The notes beneath the pieces were generated by a model. That model ran no database searches and was not told the origin of the DNA. It saw only the letters and a list, made by a program, of their open reading frames with translations. A stretch of DNA of 64,000 bases from Candidatus Rifleibacteriota bacterium (GTDB taxonomy: Bacteria > Muiribacteriota > Ozemobacteria > Ozemobacterales > Ozemobacteraceae): the NCBI GenBank assembly GCA_012517355.1, contig JAAYVD010000126.1, forward strand, positions 62,001 through 126,000, written 5' to 3'. Below are positions 43,274 to 51,222 of this stretch, piece by piece. Within the stretch, counting starts at the first letter, position 1. The number at the start of each line of letters is the position of its first letter. Both the position numbers and the translations under genes were made by a program.

Positions 43274-43683
43274 CCGCTCCCGCCCCCCGCCCGCCCATCG
43301 ACGTGGCCGCCGCCGTCATCATCCGCGGCGGGGAGGTGCTGCTGGCCCGCCGGGTCGGGGGCTACCTCGACGGCCTGTGGGAGTTCCCCGGCGGCAAGAT
43401 GGAACCGGGAGAATCGGCTCCCGCCGCGGCCGAACGCGAGATCCTCGAAGAGCTGCACCTGCACGTGCGCGCCCGCGCCCGCGTCCTGGTCCTCGAGCAC
43501 GACTACCCCGACAAGCGCATCCGGCTGCACTTCGTCACCTGTTCCCTGCTGCCGGTGCCACCCGCCGCCACCCCCGCCCACGAGACCGGGTGGTTCCCCC
43601 CCGACCGGTTCCCGTGGGCCGAGTTCTGCCCCGCCGACCAGGTCGCCGCCCGCCACCTGCCCTGGACGGACCTGCTCACATGA
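43270..43683 (+). CDS. NUDIX (MutT-like) hydrolase
   Basis: 137 residues starting at the ATGA overlap with the methyltransferase gene. The NUDIX box GGKMEPGESAPAAAEREILE with EELHL fits G-x5-E-x7-REUxEExGU. The flanking AAAVIIRGGEVLLARRVGG and FPGGK point to the MutT group, which hydrolyses 8-oxo-dGTP. The substrate is inferred. It is coupled to rRNA methylation only by position. Confidence 0.92.
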   Translation: MTAPAPRPPIDVAAAVIIRGGEVLLARRVGGYLDGLWEFPGGKMEPGESAPAAAEREILEELHLHVRARARVLVLEHDYPDKRIRLHFVTCSLLPVPPAATPAHETGWFPPDRFPWAEFCPADQVAARHLPWTDLLT

Positions 43684-43758
43684 CCTTGTACACATTCGGA
43701 AATCCTGGCATCGGTGGCCGCCCCGCCGGCCCCCGCCATCATCGCTGAGGAGGACGCC

Positions 43759-44640
43759 ATGACCTTCGCCGAACTCGAGACCCGCCTGAAGAGCCGCAAG
43801 ACCCCGCTCGCCATCTGCCTGCCGGAAGACCCCGAGACCGTCACCGCGGCCCGCGAGGCCAGCGACCTCGGTTACGTCGACTGCCTGTTCGTGGGCCGCG
43901 AGGGCCCCATGCGCGACGCGCTGGCCAAGGCCGCCCCCGGCTTTTCCCCCCGCCTCGTGCCGGTCGGCTCCGAGGAGGAGGCCGCCGCCCGCACCGTCGC
44001 CCTCGTCCGCGCCGGCGAGGCGAAGGCCATCATGAAAGGGGCGGTGTCCACCCCCGTCCTGCTGAAAGCGATCCTGAACAAGGAGACCGGCATCCGGCAG
44101 GGGAACCTGCTGTCGCACGTGCTCGTCTACGAGTGGGAAGGCGGCCTGCGCCTGCTGACCGACGGCGGCCTGAACCCCCACCCCACCGTCGAGGAAAAGC
44201 TCGAGATCCTCACCAACGCCATCGCCTTCGCCCGCCGGCTCGGCATCGCCACCCCGCGCGCCGCCATCCTGTCGGCCGCCGAGACCGTCTCGTTCAAGAT
44301 GCCCAGCACCATGGACGCCGCCGTCATCGCCAAGATGGCCGACCGCAAGCAGATCGCCGGCTGCCTCGTCGACGGCCCCCTCGCCCTCGACAACGCCATC
44401 TCCCTCGAGTCGGCCCATCACAAGGGCCTCGTCAACGACGTGGTCGGCCGGGCCGACATCCTCGTCGCCCCCGACATCGACACCGGCAACATCCTCGGCA
44501 AGTCGATCATGTATTTCGGCAAGGTCCCCGCCGGCGGCGTCATCCTCGGCGCGAGCGTGCCCGTCGTCATGCTGTCGCGCAGCGACGACCGCCAGACCCG
44601 CCGCAACTCGATCGCCCTCGCCCTCACCGGCCAGGAGTGA
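43759..44640 (+). CDS. Phosphate acetyl/butyryltransferase (Ptb/Pta family)
   Basis: 293 residues from the ATG after GAGGAGGACGCC. Typical motifs: TAAREASDLGYVD near the N-terminus, AKAIMKGAVSTPVLLKAIL, LTDGGLNPHPTVEEKLEIL, GCLVDGPLALDNAIS and VPAGGVILGASVPVVMLSRSD. The short form is like Ptb, which converts butyryl-CoA and phosphate to butyryl phosphate, or Pta; the acyl chain cannot be fixed from sequence. No acetate or butyrate kinase is in the window. It starts 75 bp after the NUDIX gene and is followed directly by the GNAT gene (GTG one base after the stop). Confidence 0.92.
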   Translation: MTFAELETRLKSRKTPLAICLPEDPETVTAAREASDLGYVDCLFVGREGPMRDALAKAAPGFSPRLVPVGSEEEAAARTVALVRAGEAKAIMKGAVSTPVLLKAILNKETGIRQGNLLSHVLVYEWEGGLRLLTDGGLNPHPTVEEKLEILTNAIAFARRLGIATPRAAILSAAETVSFKMPSTMDAAVIAKMADRKQIAGCLVDGPLALDNAISLESAHHKGLVNDVVGRADILVAPDIDTGNILGKSIMYFGKVPAGGVILGASVPVVMLSRSDDRQTRRNSIALALTGQE

Positions 44641-44641
44641 G

Positions 44642-45310
44642 GTGACCCCGCCCCCCTTCCCCGCCCTCATCCTGCGCGCGGCCACCCCCGCGACCCTCCG
44701 GGCGGTGGCGTCCTGGCCGGATCCCGGCCGCCCCGAGGAGCGGACCTGCCGCCCGGTCGTGGCCGGGAAGCGGCTCCCCCCCGGCGGCGGCGTCTGGCAC
44801 CTGCACCTCTGCCTGGCGGCGGAAAGAAAGGCCGTCGGCCGGTTCACCTGGTTCGATGTGAACCCCCGCAACCGGTCTGCCGAGTTCGGCTACCTGGTCC
44901 ACCCGGCATGGCGGGGGAAAGGGCTGGGTCTCGAGCTCGTCCGGCAGGCTGTCAGCCACCTGTTCCGCACCACGCGGCTGAACAAGCTGTACTGCCAGAC
45001 CGCCGCCTTCAACCTGCCCTCGGTGCGGGTCCTGGAGCGCCTGGGGTTCCACCTTGACGGCCGGCTCCGGGAACATCACGAACTGGACGGGGTGCTGCAC
45101 GACGACCTGGTGTACAGCATGCTGCGGCGGGAGTGGCCGGGAAGAGGGCCGGCGGTCGCGCCGGTGGGCCGGAAAGAGGGTGGGAACCCCGGCCCGGGTC
45201 AGGGCCGCGGGTCGACGAGGGGGGCGAGGCGCCGCAGCACCGCCCGCAGTGCGGGCAGCAGGGGGCCACGGCCCGGCAGGCGGGCCAGGGCGGGGCCGAG
45301 CCGCCGGTAG
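44642..45310 (+). CDS. GNAT-family acetyltransferase
   Basis: 222 residues from a GTG start 1 bp after the previous stop. The GNAT core is at about residues 60-155: AEFGYLVHPAWRGKGLGLEL (acetyl-CoA pyrophosphate loop), LNKLYCQTAAFNLPSVRVLE and RLGFHLDGRLREHH, close to RimJ/RimL-type N-acetyltransferases. The last ~50 residues are Arg/Gly-rich and lie antisense to the end of the TPR gene coded on the other strand, so the tail may be a chance extension. Substrate unknown. Confidence 0.85.
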   Translation: MTPPPFPALILRAATPATLRAVASWPDPGRPEERTCRPVVAGKRLPPGGGVWHLHLCLAAERKAVGRFTWFDVNPRNRSAEFGYLVHPAWRGKGLGLELVRQAVSHLFRTTRLNKLYCQTAAFNLPSVRVLERLGFHLDGRLREHHELDGVLHDDLVYSMLRREWPGRGPAVAPVGRKEGGNPGPGQGRGSTRGARRRSTARSAGSRGPRPGRRARAGPSRR

Positions 45311-46689
45311 GCGGCGATCAGCAGGCGGCCCGCGGCGGCCGGACGCAGCCGCCGGTCGCGGAACCGGCGCAGGGCGTCGGTTTCCGGGGCCCGGGCTCCG
45401 AACAGGCGGGTGGCCACGAAGCAGGGGTCGGGCATGAACTCCTCTTCCCTCGTCTTCTGCCTGATCTTCGGGCCGGGCACCTTGAAATGGGGGTCGAGGT
45501 CCTTGATGCGGGCGAGCGCCTGGTGGGCCTTCAACGGGTTGTTGCCGAGCATGTGGCACCGGTAGACCCCGCCCAGGGCGAGCATGTTGGCCGGGTCGTA
45601 GTTCAGGGCCTCGAGGAAGTAATCGAGGGCCTCGTGCGCCTTGTTCACCTGGGAGGTCGACCCGGTCGGCAGATCCTCGGCCGCGGCCAGCAGTTCCTGG
45701 GCCCGGTCGAAATCGAATTCGAACCGCGCCGCCTGGATCTTGCCGCGTGCCCGGGCCGCCTCGGTGTGGTTGGGGAACCGGCGCAGGACGAGCTCGATGC
45801 AGCTCATCGCCTCCTTGAACATCTTCTTCTTCAGGAGGATCTCCCCCTTGAGCACCAGGAGGGCGGGATGGTCGGGAACCCCTTCCAGGCCGAGGTTGAG
45901 GATGCGGTTGGACAGCTCGAGGTTCTCCTCGCGGAAGGCCTTCTTCGCCTCGGTGAAGGTGTGCTCGGCCCGTTTCTGGCGAAGGCCCTCCCAATAGGCG
46001 GGCACCAGGTCGAGCCGCTCCTTCAGTCGCAGGACCTCCTCGGCATTGCCCATTTCGGAACAGCACTGGGACAACCCCGCCAGGGCGTCGGGGTGCCGCG
46101 GTTCGATGGCCAGGACCCGCTGGTAATCGGCGGCCACCTTGCCCAGCTGCTTCTTGACCTCGTCCCGTTCCTGGACGCTCAGGCCCGCCTTCTTCCCGCC
46201 GGGGGCGGCCTCTTCCGGCCGAGCTTCCGGCGCCGTGCCGTCCGGGGCGGTCTCCTCGGCGGCACCTTCCCTGTGTTCCTTTTCCGGTTGGTCTTTGGAT
46301 GCCAGGAGGGCCATCACCTGCGCCCATTGGGTGCGGGCCCGCTCCAAGGGAGGGGCGATGAACTCCTTCTTGAACTGGTCGTAATCGAAGCGGTCGGCCA
46401 TGAACACCGGGCACTGGAAATACAAGGTCTTGAGCAGTTCGTTGGCCGCCGGGTAGTCCTTCTGGCCCAGTTTGACCTTCGACATGAAATACAGGTAGTG
46501 CGGCGTTTTCCCGTATTCCACGCGGTATTGCTCGAGTTTGCGCTCGGCCAGGGAATAGTTGCCGACCCGGATCGCCTCATCGATGGTCTGGGAGGTGCCC
46601 GGGGCCTCCTCTTCGGGAAGCCGCGGCGAGAGCGGCTCCGGCCCCGACGGTGGGGTGGGTTGGCCCGGAGTGGTCTCGGGGTCGCTCAT
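45199..46689 (-). CDS. Large TPR protein
   Basis: 496 residues from MSDPETT; the longer frame (to 46878) has no supporting sequence. The first 45 residues are Pro/Glu-rich; about ten TPR units follow (AIRVGNYSLAERKLEQYRVE, LKTLYFQCPVFMAD, ALLVLKGEILLKKKMFKEA), with a charged insert rich in Glu and Ala at about residues 120-155. No signal peptide. It converges with the GNAT gene and overlaps it by 112 bp. Partner unknown. Confidence 0.83.
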   Translation of the reverse strand: MSDPETTPGQPTPPSGPEPLSPRLPEEEAPGTSQTIDEAIRVGNYSLAERKLEQYRVEYGKTPHYLYFMSKVKLGQKDYPAANELLKTLYFQCPVFMADRFDYDQFKKEFIAPPLERARTQWAQVMALLASKDQPEKEHREGAAEETAPDGTAPEARPEEAAPGGKKAGLSVQERDEVKKQLGKVAADYQRVLAIEPRHPDALAGLSQCCSEMGNAEEVLRLKERLDLVPAYWEGLRQKRAEHTFTEAKKAFREENLELSNRILNLGLEGVPDHPALLVLKGEILLKKKMFKEAMSCIELVLRRFPNHTEAARARGKIQAARFEFDFDRAQELLAAAEDLPTGSTSQVNKAHEALDYFLEALNYDPANMLALGGVYRCHMLGNNPLKAHQALARIKDLDPHFKVPGPKIRQKTREEEFMPDPCFVATRLFGARAPETDALRRFRDRRLRPAAAGRLLIAAYRRLGPALARLPGRGPLLPALRAVLRRLAPLVDPRP

Positions 46690-46938
46690 CGGCGGGGGAG
46701 GCCCTTGGTGGGGGGATGGAGCACACGACTCGGGGGCCGGGCCATGGCAAAGTTCGAGAAAGCCGTGGTGGGCGGCATGGCGGGGGTTGGTTCCACTCCT
46801 GGTTCCTCCCTGGTGATCGACCGGACATCTAGCCCGGGAAGGATCCTCGCGACCGGCGGTTCTCTCGCTGGGGGCCATCCCGTCCGACTGCCAACACTAT
46901 ACAGAACCCCCACCCCACCCCGCAAGGGGATGGAAGCC

Positions 46939-46967
46939 TTTACAGGTTTGGATTCTTCGGATAAGAT
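46939..46967 (+). promoter_or_regulatory. Promoter for the small membrane protein gene
   Basis: TTTACA (46939-46944), 17 bp, TAAGAT (46962-46967). Start near 46974, with ribosome site GGGAGG before the ATG at 46997. The 307-bp gap 46690-46996 otherwise shows no gene. Confidence 0.75.
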
Positions 46968-46996
46968 TGCAGTAATCGCCCACGGGAGGTTGCCGT

Positions 46997-47500
46997 ATGA
47001 AATCGACGTTCCGACAACTGTGCAGTGTCTTCCTGGTCGTCTCGCTCCTTCTGCAGGTCGCCCCGCTGGCCATGGCCCAGGCGGGCAAGCCGGCCGGCCC
47101 GCTGGCCGCCGTCTACAACGAGCTGCTGGAAGCCCGGCGCATCCTCGGCGAGGACGCCGGCGCCAAGCAGTCCCAGAGCGCGGTTCCCGCCCTCGATCGC
47201 GCCAAGCGCCTGGTCAACGAGCGGTCGTTCGCCAAGGAATTCCCCTGCCTCGCCCCCGATCTGCGCAAGGGCGTCGAGCAGGCCCGCCTGAAGGTGCTGT
47301 GGAACGACCGCAACGAGGCGATCGTCATCATCAACCGCCTCCTGGGTTTGATCGACGGCATGGCCAAGAAGCCGGTTCCCCCGCCCCAGAACCCGTGCGG
47401 CAACGGCCCCGGCGCTGGTACCATGCTCGGCGCCACCCTCCTCGCGGGGATGGGCGCGCTGATCCTGTTGTTCTTCACCGGCCAGGTCTCCCACCGCTGA
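46997..47500 (+). CDS. Exported small membrane protein of unknown function
   Basis: 167 residues from an ATG with GGGAGG 7 bp ahead. Residues 1-27 are a signal peptide (LCSVFLVVSLLLQVAPLAMA, cleavage near AQA). The middle is a helical soluble part (YNELLEARRILGEDAG, ALDRAKRLVNERSF) with one Cys pair (FPCLAPDL and NPCGNG). A C-terminal membrane helix (TMLGATLLAGMGALILLFF) ends in QVSHR. So the soluble part faces outward, anchored at the C-terminus. No family recognised. It has its own promoter and terminator. Confidence 0.82.
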   Translation: MKSTFRQLCSVFLVVSLLLQVAPLAMAQAGKPAGPLAAVYNELLEARRILGEDAGAKQSQSAVPALDRAKRLVNERSFAKEFPCLAPDLRKGVEQARLKVLWNDRNEAIVIINRLLGLIDGMAKKPVPPPQNPCGNGPGAGTMLGATLLAGMGALILLFFTGQVSHR

Positions 47501-47535
47501 TGTTTCCAGGCGCCCCCGAGGGCGCCACGACCACC

Positions 47536-47577
47536 CGAAACCCAGGATCCCCACCCCGGATCCTGGGTTTTCGTTTT
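47536..47577 (+). terminator. Hairpin terminator after the small membrane protein gene
   Basis: AACCCAGGATCC / GGATCCTGGGTT arms with a 7-nt loop, followed by TTCGTTTT. A second, smaller hairpin GGCGCC/GGCGCC lies just before it at 47509-47526. Confidence 0.85.
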
Positions 47578-47783
47578 CCCGGAAGTCGGCCCGCCAGGTC
47601 ACCTTCCGCCATTTCGGGATCTCCCGGCCGGGCGGGGAACCGTTCCACCCGCCAGGCCCCCCCGACCCCCGGAATGGTCCAAGGGGTTCCCCGAGGATCC
47701 TCCGGTGAACCCGGTGTCGATAGGTCCGGACTTCCCGCCCGGACTTCGGATGAGTGGGGCATAGCATCTCGGGAACCCCGGCC

Positions 47784-47813
47784 TTGACCTGCGGGGAGGT
47801 TCCCCGGTATGCT
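47784..47813 (+). promoter_or_regulatory. Possible promoter for comM
   Basis: TTGACC (47784-47789), 18 bp, TATGCT (47808-47813), with the start near 47820 and the ATG at 47886. Confidence 0.6.
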
Positions 47814-47885
47814 GGGCCCGCGCGGCCCGGCCTGACCAGGACCGCCCCTGAGAGCCAGATTCCGACGGGAGGCACGACCGGTTCC

Positions 47886-49424
47886 ATGCCGATGTTCGCC
47901 CGCGTCCTGACCGGTTCCATCAGCGGCTTCGAGCCCCTGCTCGTCGAAGTCGAGGTCGACATTGCCGGCGGGTTGCCGGCCTTCACCGTGGTGGGGCTTC
48001 CCGACACGGCCGTCAGCGAGGCGCGGGAGCGGATCCGGGCCGCCCTGAAGAACGCGGGGCTCGACCTGCCGCCCCGCCGCCTGACCGTCAATCTCGCCCC
48101 CGCCGACATCCGCAAGGAAGGCGCCGGCCTCGACGTGCCCATCGCCCTCGGCATCCTGACCGCCCTCGGGGAGATCGCGCCGGAACGCACCACCGGCCTG
48201 CTGCTCGTCGGCGAGATGTCCCTCGACGGCCGGCTGCGCCACACGCGCGGCATCCTTCCCCTGGCCCTGCTGGCCCAGGAGAAGGGACTGGCCGGCCTGG
48301 TCGTGCCCCTCGAGAACGCCGCCGAGGCCACGGCGGTTCCTGACCTGCCCGTGCACGCCTTCGCCACCCTGCGCGACCTGGTCGATGCCCTGCGGGCCGA
48401 CGGCCCCCTTCCCTCCTGCCCGCCGCCCACCGCCCGGCCCGGCGCCCCCGCCCTGTTCCAGGCGATCGACCTGGCCGAGGTCAAGGGGCAGCCGCTCGCC
48501 CGCCGCGCCCTCGAGATCAGCGCCGCCGGCGGCCACAACCTGTTGCTGGCCGGCCCCCCCGGCACGGGCAAGACCATGCTGGCCCGGGCCCTGCCCACCC
48601 TGCTGCCCCCGCTCGACTTCGACGAAGCCCTCGAGGTGACCCGGATCTACAGCATCAAGGGGCTTCTGCCCGCGGGATGCGGAGTGATCCGGGAACGCCC
48701 CTTCCGCGACCCGCACCACACCATTTCCGACGTGGCCCTCATCGGCGGAGGCCGGAACCCCGCTCCGGGAGAGGTTTCCCTGGCCCACCACGGGGTCCTG
48801 TTCCTCGACGAGCTGCCCGAGTTCAAGAAGACCGTGCTCGAGGTCCTGCGCGAGCCCCTGTCGGAGGGCCGCGTCTCGATCGCCCGCGCCGCCCACACCA
48901 CCAGCTTCCCGGCGCGGTTCCAGCTGGTCGCGGCCATGAACCCTTGTCCCTGCGGCAACTTCACCGACCCCCAGCGGGGCTGCACCTGTTCCCCCAACCA
49001 GGTCCGCACCTACCAGCAGCGCGTCTCGGGACCCCTCCTCGACCGCATCGACCTGCAGATCCCGGTGGCCCGCCTGTCCGCCGAGGAGGTCGTCAGCCAT
49101 ACCGTGGCCGAACCCTCGGAGCAGGTGCGGGAACGGGTCGTGGCCGCCCGGCAACGCCAGATCCGGCGCCACCCCCGCCGCCCCCCCATCCTCAACGCCC
49201 ACCTGCCGACCCGCGACCTGAAAAAGGACGGCGACCTGGAAGAGACGGCCCGCCACATCCTGCTCGAGGCGGTGCGCCGCTTCGGCCTGTCGGCCCGCGC
49301 CTACGACAAGATCATCCGGGTCGCCCGCACCATCGCCGACCTGGCCGGCGAAACCCGCATCGCCACCGCCCACGTGGCCGAGGCCATCCAGTACCGCACG
49401 ATGGATCCCTTCGGCTCCGCCTGA
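47886..49424 (+). CDS. comM: ComM/YifB-family Mg-chelatase-like AAA+ protein
   Basis: 512 residues from MPMFARV, chosen because GGGAGG lies upstream and ComM proteins begin with VLTGSISGFEPLLVEVEVDI. An N-terminal ChlI-type domain (GLPAFTVVGLPDTAVSEARE) precedes the AAA+ core: Walker A GPPGTGKTM (about 222-230), LFLDELPEFKKTVLEVLREP, and NPCPCGNFTDPQRGCTC (two Cys pairs). A C-terminal Mg_chelatase_C follows. ComM is a helicase that extends DNA branches during natural transformation. Length is normal. Uptake genes are not in the window. Confidence 0.94.
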   Translation: MPMFARVLTGSISGFEPLLVEVEVDIAGGLPAFTVVGLPDTAVSEARERIRAALKNAGLDLPPRRLTVNLAPADIRKEGAGLDVPIALGILTALGEIAPERTTGLLLVGEMSLDGRLRHTRGILPLALLAQEKGLAGLVVPLENAAEATAVPDLPVHAFATLRDLVDALRADGPLPSCPPPTARPGAPALFQAIDLAEVKGQPLARRALEISAAGGHNLLLAGPPGTGKTMLARALPTLLPPLDFDEALEVTRIYSIKGLLPAGCGVIRERPFRDPHHTISDVALIGGGRNPAPGEVSLAHHGVLFLDELPEFKKTVLEVLREPLSEGRVSIARAAHTTSFPARFQLVAAMNPCPCGNFTDPQRGCTCSPNQVRTYQQRVSGPLLDRIDLQIPVARLSAEEVVSHTVAEPSEQVRERVVAARQRQIRRHPRRPPILNAHLPTRDLKKDGDLEETARHILLEAVRRFGLSARAYDKIIRVARTIADLAGETRIATAHVAEAIQYRTMDPFGSA

Positions 49425-49467
49425 CCCGGGAAAGACGCGGCCCGCCGACACGCGGCCGGCCATCCAA

Positions 49468-49568
49468 CCGATACGATGTCGGAAATGCCCCTGTGCGACC
49501 TCAGAGGGCAGCGCGGATCGCCCGCTTCGCGCATCGCAAAGGGGGCCGACCGGCGTCGTGTCGGTCGG
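49468..49568. repeat. R1 palindromic repeat, intergenic
   Basis: Begins CCGATACGATGTCGG and ends GGGGGCCGACCGG followed by CGTCGTGTCGGTCGG, with a CTTCGCGCATCGCAAAG core. It lies 44 bp after comM, and the rest of the 279-bp gap to the cold-shock gene holds only its terminator. Same orientation as the copy at 23146. Confidence 0.8.
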
Positions 49569-49653
49569 GACGGACGACGGGGTTCAGCGAATCCGCGGGT
49601 GTGGCAGGAGGGGTTCGTCCTCCAGCAGGGCCGATCCGGATTCCGCGGGCAGC

Positions 49654-49686
49654 AAAAGAGGCCCCCACGAGGGGGGCCTCTTTTTT
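49654..49686. terminator. Bidirectional-looking hairpin terminator
   Basis: AAAAGAGGCCCCC / GGGGGCCTCTTTTTT: a GC stem with A-run on one side and T-run on the other, so it could end transcripts from both comM (plus) and the cold-shock gene (minus). Confidence 0.85.
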
Positions 49687-49703
49687 CAGGCTATGTCGTT
49701 AAG

Positions 49704-49910
49704 TCAGGACGCCTTCGAGACGTTGATGGCCTGGGGGCCTTTGGCGCCGCTCTCGATGTCGAACTGGACGGTCTCGCCTTCGGCGAGGGTCTTGAAGCCG
49801 GTTCCGGTGATCGACCGGTGATGGACGAAGGCATCCTTCTGCCCATTCTCACGAGTGATGAATCCGTAACCCTTCGCTTCATTGAACCACTTGACGGTAC
49901 CACGTTCCAT
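49704..49910 (-). CDS. Cold-shock DNA/RNA-binding protein
   Basis: 68 residues, one cold-shock domain. RNP1 and RNP2 motifs are clear: [15 protein letters not shown] and DAFVHHRSI; it continues [20 protein letters not shown]. The ATG has AGGAGG 8 bases upstream. Proteins of the CspA family bind single-stranded RNA/DNA and melt mRNA structure in the cytoplasm. A leader of about 110 nt precedes the gene, as in cold-regulated csp genes. Ends before a strong hairpin terminator. Confidence 0.96.
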   Translation of the reverse strand: MERGTVKWFNEAKGYGFITRENGQKDAFVHHRSITGTGFKTLAEGETVQFDIESGAKGPQAINVSKAS

Positions 49911-50027
49911 TGGGGAACCTCCTGAATATTCTCTCCGAACCCGACCACCGCAGCAAGAATCCCACAATGGACCACACGGGACACCACTACAAGCAACTTA
50001 CCTGGATGTATCTGTCGAAGTTCTCAT

Positions 50028-50033
50028 ATCATA
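50028..50033 (-). promoter_or_regulatory. Candidate -10 box of the cold-shock gene
   Basis: Minus strand TATGAT, with a poor -35 region. It would give a start near 50021 and a leader of about 110 nt. The 50035-50210 stretch upstream is clearly more AT-rich than the rest of the window and holds no gene. Confidence 0.5.
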
Positions 50034-50210
50034 GCACAGCTTCGCGAAAATAGCCAGTACGAAAAATCTCATTCCAGAATGGGAAAAAAGCGGATTCCGC
50101 CCGAACTTCCTGTCAGGCTTTTTCTCATTCATCGCCCGCTCCCGGATTTTCATTCGAAAACAGGCATGTTTCCAATGGTTTCACCCGAATTCCCATCTTA
50201 AAAAAAGTTA

Positions 50211-50360
50211 CCGTCCGTTCCAGGGCGAACGGGCCGGGAAGCGGAGCTTCCGCGAGGGGAACGCGTCAGTGTTCTCCTCGCCAGCAGAAAGAGTCCAGGG
50301 CCATCGGCCCTGGTGGGGTGAAGGGGCAAAGCCCCTTCGGCAAGCCTCTATGCGGATCAT
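50211..50360 (-). repeat. R2 multi-hairpin repeat, copy C
   Basis: The 150-bp R2 unit in inverted orientation relative to copies A and B, ending GCGGATCAT. The hairpins CAGGGCC/GGCCCTG and AGGGGC/GCCCCT are kept, though several positions differ. It lies between the cold-shock upstream region and the 3' end of the Ehr operon (50437). Confidence 0.85.
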
Positions 50361-50436
50361 GGAAAAAAGCCATGAACTCTGTGCCAACGGAACGGCACCG
50401 TCAGTGAAGGACTGGTGGCCCGGCCGGGGAAGGGAC

Positions 50437-51210
50437 TCAGCGCCCCGCCGGCATGCGGCCGATCAGCCGCAGCAGACCATCGAGGATGGTCAGCGGGTGC
50501 GGCGGGCAGCCGGGAATGAACAGATCGACCGGAGCCACCTTCCCCGCCCCGTCGTTGACCTGGGGATGCCCGGCGAACGGCCCGCCGGCAATGGCGCAGG
50601 AACCCACGGCGATGACCACCCGCGGGGTCGGCGTCGCCGCCACCGTCTTCTCGAGGGCCAGCCGCATCTGGTGCGGCACCGGCCCGGTCACGGCCACGGC
50701 ATCGGCGTGCCGCGGCGAGGCGACGACCTGCAGGCCGAACCGGCCCAGGTCGAAGGCCAGCGTGCCCAGCACGTTGATGTCGGCCTCGCAGGCGTTGCAG
50801 CCGCCCGCGCTCACCTGCCTGATCTTGCACGACCGGTGGAACAGGTCGAGGACCGGGGCGGAAACCGGCTCGGCCAGCCGGTAGGGGGCATTCCCGCCCC
50901 GCACGATCAGGTCTTCCCGGCGCGAGACGGCCAGCCGGAACTCGTTCGTGAAGGCGATGGCCCCCGCCGGGCAGACGATCTGGCACTCGCCGCAGAACAG
51001 GCACCGGCCGAGGTCGATGGCCAGGTCGCCGCCCGTGCCCAGCACCGCACCGGTGGGGCAGACGCCGCGGCACCGGTCACATCCGTTCTGGCAGATCTCC
51101 GGGCGCAGGGCGGGCCGGCCGCGCAACCGGTCGGGCACCACCGCCTCGCCGTCGGGCCAGGCCATGGTCCGGTATCCTTGTTGCCATCGGGACAGCAGCA
51201 CCTGCAGCAT
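50437..51210 (-). CDS. Fused ferredoxin-small subunit of Ehr-type membrane complex (HyfH-HyfI/NuoI-NuoB-like)
   Basis: 257 residues. The N-terminal half is a two-cluster ferredoxin (CQNGCDRCRGVCP and CLFCGECQIVCP), as in HyfH/NuoI. The C-terminal half is a NuoB/HyfI-type small subunit with SAGGCNACEADI, VGSCAIAGG and IPGCPPHP, so the four cysteines for the proximal [4Fe-4S] cluster are kept. The fusion means an electron relay from a soluble donor to the complex. Last gene of the operon; 12 bp after hyfG. Confidence 0.9.
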   Translation of the reverse strand: MLQVLLSRWQQGYRTMAWPDGEAVVPDRLRGRPALRPEICQNGCDRCRGVCPTGAVLGTGGDLAIDLGRCLFCGECQIVCPAGAIAFTNEFRLAVSRREDLIVRGGNAPYRLAEPVSAPVLDLFHRSCKIRQVSAGGCNACEADINVLGTLAFDLGRFGLQVVASPRHADAVAVTGPVPHQMRLALEKTVAATPTPRVVIAVGSCAIAGGPFAGHPQVNDGAGKVAPVDLFIPGCPPHPLTILDGLLRLIGRMPAGR

Positions 51211-51222
51211 GTTCTTCTCCGC

